Made by a program: the position numbers and the translations under genes. This document shows positions 9,032 through 18,291 of a stretch of DNA of 64,000 nt, in pieces. This DNA is from Bacteroidales bacterium. GTDB taxonomy: Bacteria > Bacteroidota > Bacteroidia > Bacteroidales > UBA932. Each line of letters opens with the position of its first letter. Position 1 is the stretch's first letter. The DNA lies in the NCBI GenBank assembly GCA_016287075.1, contig JAEEVC010000007.1:58734-122733 (forward strand). Reading direction: 5' to 3'. The notes beneath the pieces were generated by a model, which worked only from the letters and a program-made list of their open reading frames with translations, did no database searches and had not been told where the DNA came from.

Positions 9032-10333
9032 TTGGATATTATGCATTTATATGATATTTTCCGCGCCTCTGCCGGCGTCAATACCGATACGCGGACCCTT
9101 AAGGAAGGGCAGCTTTTCTTCGCGTTGAAAGGGGAGAACTTCGACGGCAATGCCTATGCGCTGCAGGCGCTGGAGGCCGGTGCCGCCTATGCGGTCGTCA
9201 ATGATACGCTGGAGGCGGACGACCCCCGTCTGATCAAGGTGCCTGACACCCTGAAGGCCCTGAAGGAACTGGCGGCATGGCACAGGAACCATGTTTGCGG
9301 CGACCGCCGCCTGCCGGTCATCGGACTCACCGGCACGAACGGCAAGACGACGACGAAAGAACTGATCCGTGCCGTCCTGGCTGCGAAATACAAGGTGGTC
9401 GCCACGGAGGGAAACCTGAACAATGACATCGGGGTCCCGCTCTCGGTCCTGAAGATTACGCCGGATACGGAGATCGCCGTCATTGAAATGGGCGCCAGCC
9501 ATCCGGACGACATCGCGGCGCTGACCCCGGTCTCCCAGCCGGACTTCGGCCTGATCACCAATGTCGGGAAGGCCCATCTGCTGGGCTTCGGCAGTTTCGA
9601 GGGCGTCAAGCGGGCGAAGGGGCAGCTTTACGACTATATCGAGGAACACGGCGAGTCCGTTTTTATCAATGCGGATGATCCCGTCCTTGCTGAAATGGCC
9701 GCGGAACGCTGCCTGATCACGATTCCGTACGGTATCCACCAGCAAGGCGCCGAGATCCTTCCGATTACGGCGGAGCATCCGCTGCTGCGGATCCGCCTGG
9801 CGGGAAAGGTGATCCGGACGCACCTGGCCGGCGTTTACAATGCCACGAACGTCCTTGCCGCCATCGCGGTCGGACGCCATTTCGGCGTATCCCTTGCCGA
9901 TGCAATCGCCGCCGTCGAGGCCTATGTCCCCGCCAACAACCGCTCCCAGATGACCCGGACGGAGCGTAACCTCCTGATAGAGGACGCTTACAATGCCAAT
10001 CCTTCGAGCATGGCCGCCGCGCTGGAGAGTTTTGCCGCCATCCGGGAGCCTTCCAAGGTCGTTCTTCTCGGCGATATGCGGGAACTCGGTGTCGATTCCC
10101 TCGCGGAGCACCGCGCCGTCGTCCGTCGCCTTGCCGCGATGGACCTGGAACAGGTCTGCCTGGTGGGGGAGGAGTTTACGAAAGCCGTTGCCGGGGAGCA
10201 GGCATCCTTTGCCTGTTATCCGACCTCCGATGCGCTGTACGAAGCGCTGCAGGCGCATCCGCTCAGCGGCTGCACCATCCTGGTCAAAGGTTCCCGGGGA
10301 ATCCGGATGGAGAAGGTTATTCCTGCGCTGTAG
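9032..10333 (+). CDS. murF: UDP-N-acetylmuramoyl-tripeptide--D-alanyl-D-alanine ligase
   Basis: 433 aa (start may be 9041); VIGLTGTNGKTTTKELI, NLNNDIGVPLSVL, IEDAYNANPSSM. Confidence 0.93.
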   Translation: MDIMHLYDIFRASAGVNTDTRTLKEGQLFFALKGENFDGNAYALQALEAGAAYAVVNDTLEADDPRLIKVPDTLKALKELAAWHRNHVCGDRRLPVIGLTGTNGKTTTKELIRAVLAAKYKVVATEGNLNNDIGVPLSVLKITPDTEIAVIEMGASHPDDIAALTPVSQPDFGLITNVGKAHLLGFGSFEGVKRAKGQLYDYIEEHGESVFINADDPVLAEMAAERCLITIPYGIHQQGAEILPITAEHPLLRIRLAGKVIRTHLAGVYNATNVLAAIAVGRHFGVSLADAIAAVEAYVPANNRSQMTRTERNLLIEDAYNANPSSMAAALESFAAIREPSKVVLLGDMRELGVDSLAEHRAVVRRLAAMDLEQVCLVGEEFTKAVAGEQASFACYPTSDALYEALQAHPLSGCTILVKGSRGIRMEKVIPAL

Positions 10334-10973
10334 CTGCCTCAGGGGCATATTGCGGGCCGAAAATGCCCGCCTTGGAAACCGGCCGCCGCTCGATCCATTT
10401 CTGGATGATGAAGCGGGTCAGGTAGCCGATCATCGCGCCCATCGCCAGGCCGAACACCGCGCCGACCAGGATGTCGCCGAAGAAGTGGCGGCCCATCATG
10501 ATCCGGCTGACGGACACGAGCGTCGCCCAGATATACCCCCAGGTGCAATAGGCATTGTAACGGTGGTTGCGGTCGTTCCGGAATCCGATCAGGCTGCAGG
10601 CGATGAAACTGAAGGAATTGCTTGCATGGCCGGAAAAGAAGCCGTAGAAACTCGTCTCACGGCCTTCAGGGTAGTGCAGTCCGCCCTCGAGCATCCAGGC
10701 GTCGAAGACGGGGCGCAGCCGCTGGATGCCGTTCTTGATGGCATACGAGATCTGGTCGCAGAGCACCACGGTGACAATCAGTGACAGGATGACCGCCAGG
10801 CCCCGTTTCCAGCCGAGCCGGTACACCAGCATCACGGCGATGAAAAGATAGGCCGGGAACCAGATGGTCTTCTCCGTGAAGAACATCCAGAACTGGTCCG
10901 TCAGCGGGGTGTTCAGGCTGTTGATGCCGAGCGTAATGGCCCGGTCGAGGTCGATCAGGCGTTCCAACATCAT
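10317..10973 (-). CDS. PAP2-superfamily phosphatase
   Basis: [68 protein letters not shown] motifs. Confidence 0.88.
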   Translation of the reverse strand: MMLERLIDLDRAITLGINSLNTPLTDQFWMFFTEKTIWFPAYLFIAVMLVYRLGWKRGLAVILSLIVTVVLCDQISYAIKNGIQRLRPVFDAWMLEGGLHYPEGRETSFYGFFSGHASNSFSFIACSLIGFRNDRNHRYNAYCTWGYIWATLVSVSRIMMGRHFFGDILVGAVFGLAMGAMIGYLTRFIIQKWIERRPVSKAGIFGPQYAPEAATAQE

Positions 10974-11962
10974 TTGTTCAGCGCCTTCCAAAGGATGTCC
11001 TTGAGCTCTTCCAGGCCTTTCTGTGCGACCGAGGAAATGAATACGTGGGGGATGTCGGCGGGGAGCTTCTTTTCGATCTTCGCCTGCTGCTTCCCATCCA
11101 CGAGGTCGCACTTCGTCACGGCGAGAACCCGGTCTTTCACAAGCAGTTCCGGGTTGTACATCTTGAGCTCGTTGAGCAGGATTTCATAGCCCCGGGTCAC
11201 ATCTTTCTCTTCGGCGGAGACCATGAACAGCAGGACGCTGTTCCTTTCGATGTGGCGGAGGAAGCGGATCCCGATCCCCTTGCCTTCATGGGCGCCTTCG
11301 ATGATGCCGGGGATGTCGGCCATGACGAAGGAGCGGTCGTCGCGGTAGCGGACGATGCCGAGATTGGGCTCCAGCGTCGTGAAGGCGTAATTTGCGATTT
11401 TCGGCTTGGCGGAGGTGATGGCGGCGAGCAGGGTGGACTTCCCCGCATTCGGGAAGCCGACGAGGCCGACATCCGCCAGCAGTTTCAATTCAAAGATGAA
11501 CCAGCCCTCGACGCCCTCCTCGCCCGGCTGGGCATAGCGCGGCGTCTGGTTGGTCGCCGACTTGAAGTTGTTGTTGCCCAGGCCGCCGCGTCCGCCGCGG
11601 CAGAGGATGTATTCCTGGCCGGGTTCAATGAGTTCAGTGATAATCTCTTCCGTCTCGGCATCCTTGACCGTCACGCCGACCGGCACATCCAGGTAGATGT
11701 CGGCGCCGTTCTTGCCCTTCCGCAGGGAAAAACTGCCGGCGCCGCCGTGCTCCGCCCGGACCACCTTCCGGAATTTCAGGTGGATCAGCGTCCAGAACTG
11801 CGGATTGGCGCGGAGGATGATGTGTCCGCCGCGGCCGCCGTCTCCGCCGTCCGGTCCGCCTTTCGGCACGTATTTCGCCCGGTGCAGGTGCGTCGATCCG
11901 GCGCCCCCGTGCCCGGATGCACAGAAGATTTTTACGTAGTCGATGAAATTGCTGTCTGCCAT
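10970..11962 (-). CDS. obg: GTPase Obg/CgtA
   Basis: [78 protein letters not shown]. Confidence 0.95.
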   Translation of the reverse strand: MADSNFIDYVKIFCASGHGGAGSTHLHRAKYVPKGGPDGGDGGRGGHIILRANPQFWTLIHLKFRKVVRAEHGGAGSFSLRKGKNGADIYLDVPVGVTVKDAETEEIITELIEPGQEYILCRGGRGGLGNNNFKSATNQTPRYAQPGEEGVEGWFIFELKLLADVGLVGFPNAGKSTLLAAITSAKPKIANYAFTTLEPNLGIVRYRDDRSFVMADIPGIIEGAHEGKGIGIRFLRHIERNSVLLFMVSAEEKDVTRGYEILLNELKMYNPELLVKDRVLAVTKCDLVDGKQQAKIEKKLPADIPHVFISSVAQKGLEELKDILWKALNK

Positions 11963-11979
11963 AACGCTTTTTTCTTGCA

Positions 11980-11987
11980 CAAAGGTA
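11980..11987 (-). promoter_or_regulatory. -7 box for obg
   Basis: TACCTTTG read on the minus strand. Confidence 0.5.
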
Positions 11988-12050
11988 GCGATTTTACGGT
12001 TTGTACCGCTCAAATTTAGAGATTTCGTTTGATTTATGTAACTTTACTGC

Positions 12051-14156
12051 ATGAAAACCGTCCGCAGCAACTGGCTTTCCCGCCTGGGGATCGTTGTCAT
12101 CGCCGCCCTGCTGGTGGCGGCCATCTCCGTCGTGCAGTACCAGCGTCTCCGTTCCATCATGGATAAGGAGCGGGACATCCGTTCCCATATGGTGCTGCGC
12201 GCGCTGTCGAACCGGATCATCGGCGTCCTGGACCTTGCCGAGGCCACGATGGACGAGAATCTCCTGTACCTGAAACGGAGCCTGGACAACCCGGATTCCG
12301 TGTTCAAGGCCATGGAATACCTGATCGACGACAATCCGCACATCCTTGGCGGATGCATCGCCTTCATCCCGTATTACTATCCCTCCAAGGGACGCCTGTT
12401 CGAGCCCTATGCCGTCAAGGAGGGCGGCGCCATCCTGACCCGCCAGATCGGCGATGCGGAACACGATTATACCTCGAACCGGTTTTTCATCCGGGCCCTC
12501 GAGACCGGGAAGGCGGACTGGTCGGATCCCTATGTCTATGGTGCGGATTCCACCTGGAACCTGACCACCTATTCCTATCCCATTACGGATGACCGGGGGC
12601 GGATCATCGCGGTCTGCGGACTGGACATCGACCTGTCCTGGATGGGGGAGATGCTGAATGCCACCCAGCATTTCGCATCCTCTTTCGGCCTGATACTCAC
12701 GGAGGACGGGACACTGGTCGCCGGACCTCCGCCGAGCCGGGCATCGGCCGGATGTGTGGAAAAGGCGATGGCCCTCCTGCGGGAAGGCCAGGGGGATTCG
12801 TCCGACGGCGAACTGGCCGTCCGCTCGATCCGGATGGACCGGGATCCGAACTGGCAGATCGTCCAGGTCTACAAAACGGACGAGGTGTTTGCCGATATGC
12901 ACAGGATCCGCCGGCAGCAGCTGTTCCTGATCCTGCTCGCGCTGGCCATCCTGTTCTTCATGATCCAGCGATACGCCCGCAACGAGCGGAAACTGCGGGA
13001 GGCTACGGCCGAGCAGGCCCGCATCGGCGCGGAACTCTCCGTCGCCGGGAAGATCCAGCAGGAGATGCTGCCCAAGGCCTTCCCGGACCATCTGTACGGA
13101 ACGGTCGAGCCGGCCCGGGAAGTCGGCGGCGACCTGTTCGATTTCTACAGGCGGGACGGCAAGCTCTTCTTCTGCATCGGCGATGTGAGCGGCAAGGGGG
13201 TCCCGGCGGCCATGCTCATGTCCGTGATCCACTCGCTGTTCCGGATGGTCTCCATGCGGGAGGGGAGTCCTGCCCGTATCCTACGCGCGCTGAACGACCA
13301 GATCTGCACCGGCAACGACAGCAATATGTTCGTGACGTTCTTCACCGGTTGCCTGGACATGTATTCCGGCCGGCTCCGTTATGCCAATGCGGGGCATGAC
13401 AAGCCGTTTCTGCTGACAGATACCGCGACCCTGCTGCCTGCGAAGTCCAATATGCCGCTGGGCGCTTTCCCGGGGACGGAGTTTGAGGAACAAGTCTGCG
13501 ACCTCGCTCCGGGAGACGGCCTTTTCCTGTACACGGACGGCTTGACGGAGGCCAAGAATCCCGGCCATGAGAATTTCGGCCGGAAACGCGTGCAGGATGC
13601 GCTGGAGGCGTGCCTGGCGGCTCCCGGCATGACACCGGAGTCTTCCATCCGCGCCCTCAGCCAGGCGGCCCGCCGGTTCGCCGGCGTCGAGCCCCAGAGC
13701 GACGACCTCACGATGCTGCTGATCCGCTTCATCCCCGGGGATCTGGTCCGTGACCGGATTACGCTTGATTGTGACACGAAGGATGTATCCCGGCTGAGCG
13801 GGTTCGTGAAAACGTATCTCGATAAGCTGGAAATGGACCGCAAAACGGCGGGTGGCCTGCGCCTTGCGCTGGAGGAAACCGTCGTCAACGTGATGAACTA
13901 TGCCTATCCCGCCGGTGAGGCGGGTTCGGTCACCGTCTATGCCGACAGCAATCGGAAGGAGGTCCGGTTCACGGTCGTGGACAACGGCATTCCGTTCGAT
14001 CCCACCACCGTGCTCTCGGCCGATACTACGCTCGATGTCCAGAACAGGCCCATCGGCGGCCTCGGAATCCTCCTCACCCGCAAACTGATGGACGCTGTCT
14101 CCTATGCCAGGGAGCAGGACCGGAATGTATTAACTTTAACAAAATCAATCATATGA
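12051..14156 (+). CDS. Membrane sensor with SpoIIE/RsbU-type PP2C phosphatase fused to RsbW-like HATPase
   Basis: 701 aa; N-terminal TM plus extracytoplasmic Cache-like region, second TM, SVAGKIQQEMLPKAFPDHLYGTVEPAREVGGDLFDFY (PP2C), C-terminal LALEETVVNVMNYAYP and GGLGILLTRKLMD (HATPase). Confidence 0.88.
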   Translation: MKTVRSNWLSRLGIVVIAALLVAAISVVQYQRLRSIMDKERDIRSHMVLRALSNRIIGVLDLAEATMDENLLYLKRSLDNPDSVFKAMEYLIDDNPHILGGCIAFIPYYYPSKGRLFEPYAVKEGGAILTRQIGDAEHDYTSNRFFIRALETGKADWSDPYVYGADSTWNLTTYSYPITDDRGRIIAVCGLDIDLSWMGEMLNATQHFASSFGLILTEDGTLVAGPPPSRASAGCVEKAMALLREGQGDSSDGELAVRSIRMDRDPNWQIVQVYKTDEVFADMHRIRRQQLFLILLALAILFFMIQRYARNERKLREATAEQARIGAELSVAGKIQQEMLPKAFPDHLYGTVEPAREVGGDLFDFYRRDGKLFFCIGDVSGKGVPAAMLMSVIHSLFRMVSMREGSPARILRALNDQICTGNDSNMFVTFFTGCLDMYSGRLRYANAGHDKPFLLTDTATLLPAKSNMPLGAFPGTEFEEQVCDLAPGDGLFLYTDGLTEAKNPGHENFGRKRVQDALEACLAAPGMTPESSIRALSQAARRFAGVEPQSDDLTMLLIRFIPGDLVRDRITLDCDTKDVSRLSGFVKTYLDKLEMDRKTAGGLRLALEETVVNVMNYAYPAGEAGSVTVYADSNRKEVRFTVVDNGIPFDPTTVLSADTTLDVQNRPIGGLGILLTRKLMDAVSYAREQDRNVLTLTKSII

Positions 14157-14455
14157 CAACTTCTGTTCAGGAAATTGACGGGAAACTCGTCGCAAAGCTC
14201 TGCGGAGAACTGGATACTGCGGCTGCACCGGAAACGGAACAGGCGCTCCAACCCCTCCTGGAGAGCGGGGGAAAGGATATCATTATCGATTGCACGGAAC
14301 TGGACTACATCGCTTCCAGCGGCCTGCGTATTCTCCTGGGCATCCGGAAGAAGGCGACGGAACTGGGCTCGCGCGTCGTGCTGAAGAACGTGGGCGATGC
14401 CGTCCGTGACGTGCTGGACCTGACCGGATTCATCTCCATTTTCGAATTCGAATAG
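14153..14455 (+). CDS. STAS-domain anti-sigma-factor antagonist (RsbV/SpoIIAA-like)
   Basis: 100 aa; IIIDCTELDYIASSGLRILLGIRKKA contains the conserved Ser phosphosite; ATGA overlap with upstream gene. Confidence 0.9.
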   Translation: MTTSVQEIDGKLVAKLCGELDTAAAPETEQALQPLLESGGKDIIIDCTELDYIASSGLRILLGIRKKATELGSRVVLKNVGDAVRDVLDLTGFISIFEFE

Positions 14456-14458
14456 GCC

Positions 14459-15727
14459 TTATTCCCTGTATAACAGATAGGGGCGGCGCTGCGCTTTGAA
14501 ATGCGCAACGTCGTCCGCCCATCGGGCTCGGATCTCCTCCGCGGAAGCGCCGGAGAGGATCATTTCGCGGGCATAGCTGACGCCGATCTGGAGTTCGAAG
14601 TGCTTGCGTCTCATGAAGAAAGCGCTGTCGGCGGGGTAGTGGGCCAAGGCGTCCAGAAGATAGTCGAGGTTGATCTGTCTGTCCCAGATTTCCTGCAGCG
14701 GCGTGTCACGGAGATCGACGCCGTAGCAGCGTTCGTCCTGATACCGGGGATGTTTGGCGCCCGGAATGCTCCGCGGCGTGAAGGAGAAGCCGCGGTCCTC
14801 CATGAGGGGATGGCCATAAACCTCGAAGGGGAACTGGGTCCCGCGGCCGGCGGTAACGTTTGTCCCCTCGAAGAAACAAGTGGAGGAATAAAGGTAGATG
14901 GACCGCATGTCCTTCAGATTCGGAGAAGGGGAAAGCACGAGGGTGCAACGGGTCCGGTGGGTATAATGGCGGCAGGGAATCACCGTCAGGTCGCACTGCA
15001 GGCCGTCCTTGAGCCATCCTTCGCCATTCATCATCCGCGCCAGTTCCCCGAGGGTCATCCCGTGGACCATGGCGACCGGCAGCGAGCCGATGCCCGATTG
15101 GTACTGCATGTCGAGGATGGGACCGTCCACATAGAACCCGTTCGGGTTGGGCCGGTCGAGGATGATGACCTTCTTCCCGTAAACGGCGCAGGCATCCATC
15201 AGGTGCTGCATCGTGACATAATAGGTATAATACCTCAGCCCGACATCCTGGATATCGACGACCAGGACATCGAATTTTCCCATATCCCCGGCGCTGGGCA
15301 TCGTGGAGCCCTTTTCATAGAGGGAAAGGATCGGAACGCCGGTCTTTTCATCCACGGCCGAGGCGACATGCTCCCCGGCATCAGCCGTCCCGCGGAAACC
15401 GTGCTCCGGCGAAAAGATGGCGGCGACATCCACCCCTTTTTCCAGCAGGACATCGAGCAGATGCGGCCCCCAGGTGACGGGCCGGGTCGTGTCCGCGGGC
15501 TGGCCGAACGGGACGCCGACGCTTTCCGGCGTCACCTCCTGGCCGCCCTGCAGGCACCAGTTCTCCACCTTGTCGCCGACAATGCCGCTCTGGTTGCTGA
15601 GAATGGCAACCCGCTGGCCCTGCAGCAGGGGGAGATACGCATCGAAGCGTTCATCGCCGAGGATGACACGGGTCTCACCGCAGGCAACGGCCAGCAGCAG
15701 GAAGGGAAGGAGGAGACAGCGTTTCAT
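14459..15727 (-). CDS. DUF1343 / NamZ-like exo-beta-N-acetylmuramidase, lipoprotein
   Basis: 422 aa; LLQGQRVAILSNQSGIVGD, IFSPEHGFRGTADAGEHVASAVDEKTGVPILSLY, VVDIQDVGLRYYTYYVTMQHLMDAC, LDRPNPNG. Confidence 0.85.
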   Translation of the reverse strand: MKRCLLLPFLLLAVACGETRVILGDERFDAYLPLLQGQRVAILSNQSGIVGDKVENWCLQGGQEVTPESVGVPFGQPADTTRPVTWGPHLLDVLLEKGVDVAAIFSPEHGFRGTADAGEHVASAVDEKTGVPILSLYEKGSTMPSAGDMGKFDVLVVDIQDVGLRYYTYYVTMQHLMDACAVYGKKVIILDRPNPNGFYVDGPILDMQYQSGIGSLPVAMVHGMTLGELARMMNGEGWLKDGLQCDLTVIPCRHYTHRTRCTLVLSPSPNLKDMRSIYLYSSTCFFEGTNVTAGRGTQFPFEVYGHPLMEDRGFSFTPRSIPGAKHPRYQDERCYGVDLRDTPLQEIWDRQINLDYLLDALAHYPADSAFFMRRKHFELQIGVSYAREMILSGASAEEIRARWADDVAHFKAQRRPYLLYRE

Positions 15728-15783
15728 GGGTACCGTGTTTTTACAAAAATAAGAAAAATGTGGGAAATCATCCGGCGAAACAT

Positions 15784-15791
15784 TATATTTG
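15784..15791 (+). promoter_or_regulatory. -7 box for lipoprotein/radical SAM operon
   Basis: TATATTTG 15 nt before ATG 15807. Confidence 0.5.
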
Positions 15792-15806
15792 CAAAAATCG
15801 ACGCCT

Positions 15807-16013
15807 ATGAAGTGGTTGCATCATCTCCTCCGCGGCGTGTCCCTGACCGCTGCCCTGTTCGTCTTCCAGGCCTGTTACGGTTCGCCGCAGATTCCGAAAC
15901 CGGATGAAATGGACCTGGACGCCGTTGAAGTCCGCTCGGATGCCGCTTCGGAAGAAGAGGTCGGTGCGGAAGTGGCTGAAACAGCCGCCGAAACGGTTGA
16001 AGACAACGGATGA
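15807..16013 (+). CDS. Small acidic lipoprotein of a radical-SAM/lipoprotein pair
   Basis: 68 aa MKWLHHLLRGVSLTAALFVFQACYGSPQIPKPDEMDLDAVEVRSDAASEEEVGAEVAETAAETVEDNG; ATGA overlap with radical SAM gene. Confidence 0.75.
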   Translation: MKWLHHLLRGVSLTAALFVFQACYGSPQIPKPDEMDLDAVEVRSDAASEEEVGAEVAETAAETVEDNG

Positions 16014-17068
16014 ATCCTTTCCTCTTCCGTCTTTTCCGGGACAATGAGACGCGGGTCCACGAACTGAACTACCTGTTCTGGGAGTGCACGACCCGCTGTA
16101 ACCTGCACTGCCGCCATTGCGGCAGCGACTGTTCTGTCCAGAGCCGTGAACCGGACATGCCGCTGCAAGACTTCCTGCGTGCGCTGGATACCATTCCTCC
16201 CGGGCATCGTCCTCCCGGTTTCACGGTCGTCCTGACCGGGGGAGAGCCGCTGCTGCGGCCCGACCTTGAAGAGGCCGGCCGGGAAATCCGCCGCCGCGGG
16301 TTCGGCTGGGGCATGGTCTCGAACGGCTATTTCTACACGGAAGAGAAGCAGCGCCGGCTCCTGGAGGCCGGAATGGGCGCCTTGACCATCAGTCTCGACG
16401 GTCTGGAGGAAAGCCATAACTGGATGCGGGGCAATCCCAACGGATTCGCCCGCGCCGTCGAAGCGATCCGGCTGGCCGCTTCCAATCCCCGCCTCGCATT
16501 CGATGTCGTAACCTGCGTCAACCGGCGGAATCTGAAGGAACTGTCTGAAATCCACCGCCTTCTGGAAGGTCTCGGCGTCGCGCAGTGGCGTCTTTTCACC
16601 ATCATTCCCATCGGCCGCGCCGCCGGTGAAAAAGAGATGCACCTGACGGATGCGGAGTTTGTTTCCCTGATGGAATTCATCCGGGAGAAGCGGCGTTCCG
16701 GCGGTTCGATGAAAACCACGTTCAGTTGCGAAGGTTTCCTCGGTCGCTACGAGGAGCAGGTCCGGGACGTCCGCTACTTCTGCCATGCCGGCATCAACAT
16801 CGCCTCCATCCTCATCGACGGACGGATCTGCGGCTGCCCCAACATCGACCGCGACGCCTTTTCCCAGGGCAATATCTATTCGGACAATTTCTATACGGTC
16901 TGGGAACGGCGCTTCCAGCCTTTCCGCGACCGCCGCTGGGCAAAAAAAGGCAGCTGCGCTTCCTGCGGGGAATGGCGCAACTGCCTCGGGAACGGTATGC
17001 ACAACTGGCACGGGACCTGCGAGGAAGTCCTTCAGTGCCACTATCTTAAAACGCGTCCATCAAAGTAA
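16010..17068 (+). CDS. Radical SAM/SPASM protein (rSAM/lipoprotein system type)
   Basis: 352 aa; CTTRCNLHCRHC (CX3CX2C), LTGGEPLLRPDL, C-terminal Cys-rich SPASM CGCPN...CASCGEWRNCLGNGMHNW...CEEVLQC. Confidence 0.88.
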   Translation: MNPFLFRLFRDNETRVHELNYLFWECTTRCNLHCRHCGSDCSVQSREPDMPLQDFLRALDTIPPGHRPPGFTVVLTGGEPLLRPDLEEAGREIRRRGFGWGMVSNGYFYTEEKQRRLLEAGMGALTISLDGLEESHNWMRGNPNGFARAVEAIRLAASNPRLAFDVVTCVNRRNLKELSEIHRLLEGLGVAQWRLFTIIPIGRAAGEKEMHLTDAEFVSLMEFIREKRRSGGSMKTTFSCEGFLGRYEEQVRDVRYFCHAGINIASILIDGRICGCPNIDRDAFSQGNIYSDNFYTVWERRFQPFRDRRWAKKGSCASCGEWRNCLGNGMHNWHGTCEEVLQCHYLKTRPSK

Positions 17069-17618
17069 AGATCCGCTCGCGGACCTCGTCGATCGTGCCG
17101 ACGCCGTCCACCTCGTGGTAACGGTCTGTCTGCCGGTAGAAAGCGATGAGCGGCTCCGTCTTTTCGTGGTAGGTCCGGATCCGGTTGGCGACGACTTCCT
17201 CACGGGCATCGTCGGCGCGTCCTTCAATCGTCGCGCGGTGCTTGATGCGTTCCATGATCATCTCATCCGGAATCATGATGGAGACGACACCGGTGACGGC
17301 CTCGCTGCGGCGTTTCAGCATCGCATCGAGGGCTTCCGCCTGTGCGATGGTCCGCGGAAAGCCGTCCAGGAGGAATCCGTCCACGTCCTTCACGCTGTCG
17401 AACTTCGCCTCGATCATCCCTTCGACGACCTCGTCGGGGACAAGGCAGCCGGCCTCGATCAGGGCTTTCGCCTGCTGCCCGAGTTCCGTCCCCGCCGCGA
17501 TTTCGCTGCGGAGCAGTTCCCCCGTGGAGATGTGGCAGAGCCTGTATTTTTCAACCATTGCGCTGGCCTGGGTGCCCTTTCCGGCGCCCGGAGGACCGAA
17601 TAAAATGAAGTATTTCAT
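17046..17618 (-). CDS. adk: Adenylate kinase
   Basis: 190 aa; FGPPGAGKGTQASAM, HISTGELLRSEI, GFLLDGFPRTIAQA. Confidence 0.95.
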   Translation of the reverse strand: MKYFILFGPPGAGKGTQASAMVEKYRLCHISTGELLRSEIAAGTELGQQAKALIEAGCLVPDEVVEGMIEAKFDSVKDVDGFLLDGFPRTIAQAEALDAMLKRRSEAVTGVVSIMIPDEMIMERIKHRATIEGRADDAREEVVANRIRTYHEKTEPLIAFYRQTDRYHEVDGVGTIDEVRERIFTLMDAF

Positions 17619-17629
17619 CTCAGAAGTAA

Positions 17630-18172
17630 TTATGCGTCAAGTACGTAGATGTCCTTGTAGTTGCGGCCGAGTTCGTCGTAGTCCAGACCGAAACCCACAA
17701 TGAAATCGTCCGGGATGTTCTTCGCCACGAAATCGATCGGAATCTCCTTGACATAGCACCCGGGCTTGAGGAGCATCGTGCAGATCCGGATATCGGCTGC
17801 TCCCGCGTCCTTCATCATGTTGTACAGGACCTCGATGGTTCGGCCGGAATCGATGATGTCCTCGACAATCAGGAGGTGTTTGCCGCGGACATCGCCGGAA
17901 ATGGTCATGGTTTCCCTGACTTCGCCGGTCGATGCGGTGCCCGCATACGAGGAAAGCTTCATGGTGATCAGTTCGGTGTCGAAATCGAGCCGCTTCATCA
18001 GTTCGGAGGTGAACATGATCGCCCCGTTGAGCACACAGAGGATGGCCTTGGTCCCTTCGACGCCGCGATAGGCGTCATTGATCTTCCGGGCCACGGCGTC
18101 GATGGCCGATTCGATTTCCCCATAGGGGATGCTCAGCCGGAAAGTTTTGTCGTGCAGTTTGATCTTTTCCAT
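17630..18172 (-). CDS. hpt: Hypoxanthine phosphoribosyltransferase
   Basis: MEKIKLHDKTFRLSIPYGEIESAI...; LLIVEDIIDSGRTIEVLYNMM PRPP motif. Confidence 0.9.
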   Translation of the reverse strand: MEKIKLHDKTFRLSIPYGEIESAIDAVARKINDAYRGVEGTKAILCVLNGAIMFTSELMKRLDFDTELITMKLSSYAGTASTGEVRETMTISGDVRGKHLLIVEDIIDSGRTIEVLYNMMKDAGAADIRICTMLLKPGCYVKEIPIDFVAKNIPDDFIVGFGLDYDELGRNYKDIYVLDA

Positions 18173-18291
18173 GCATTGCAGGTTTTGGATGGACAAATTT
18201 CGGCAAAAAAGATAAATTATCATAGTGAAACCGGAAAAAAACGCGCCTGAAACCAAGGTTCTTCCGGGCGTCCTTCCTACCTTGCGCCGCT

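Noticed and set aside
16940-17000. Terminator for adk inside the radical SAM CDS
   Set aside because: A minus-strand T7 tract follows a GCAGCTGC palindrome, but the stem is only about 4 bp with a large loop; too weak to call.
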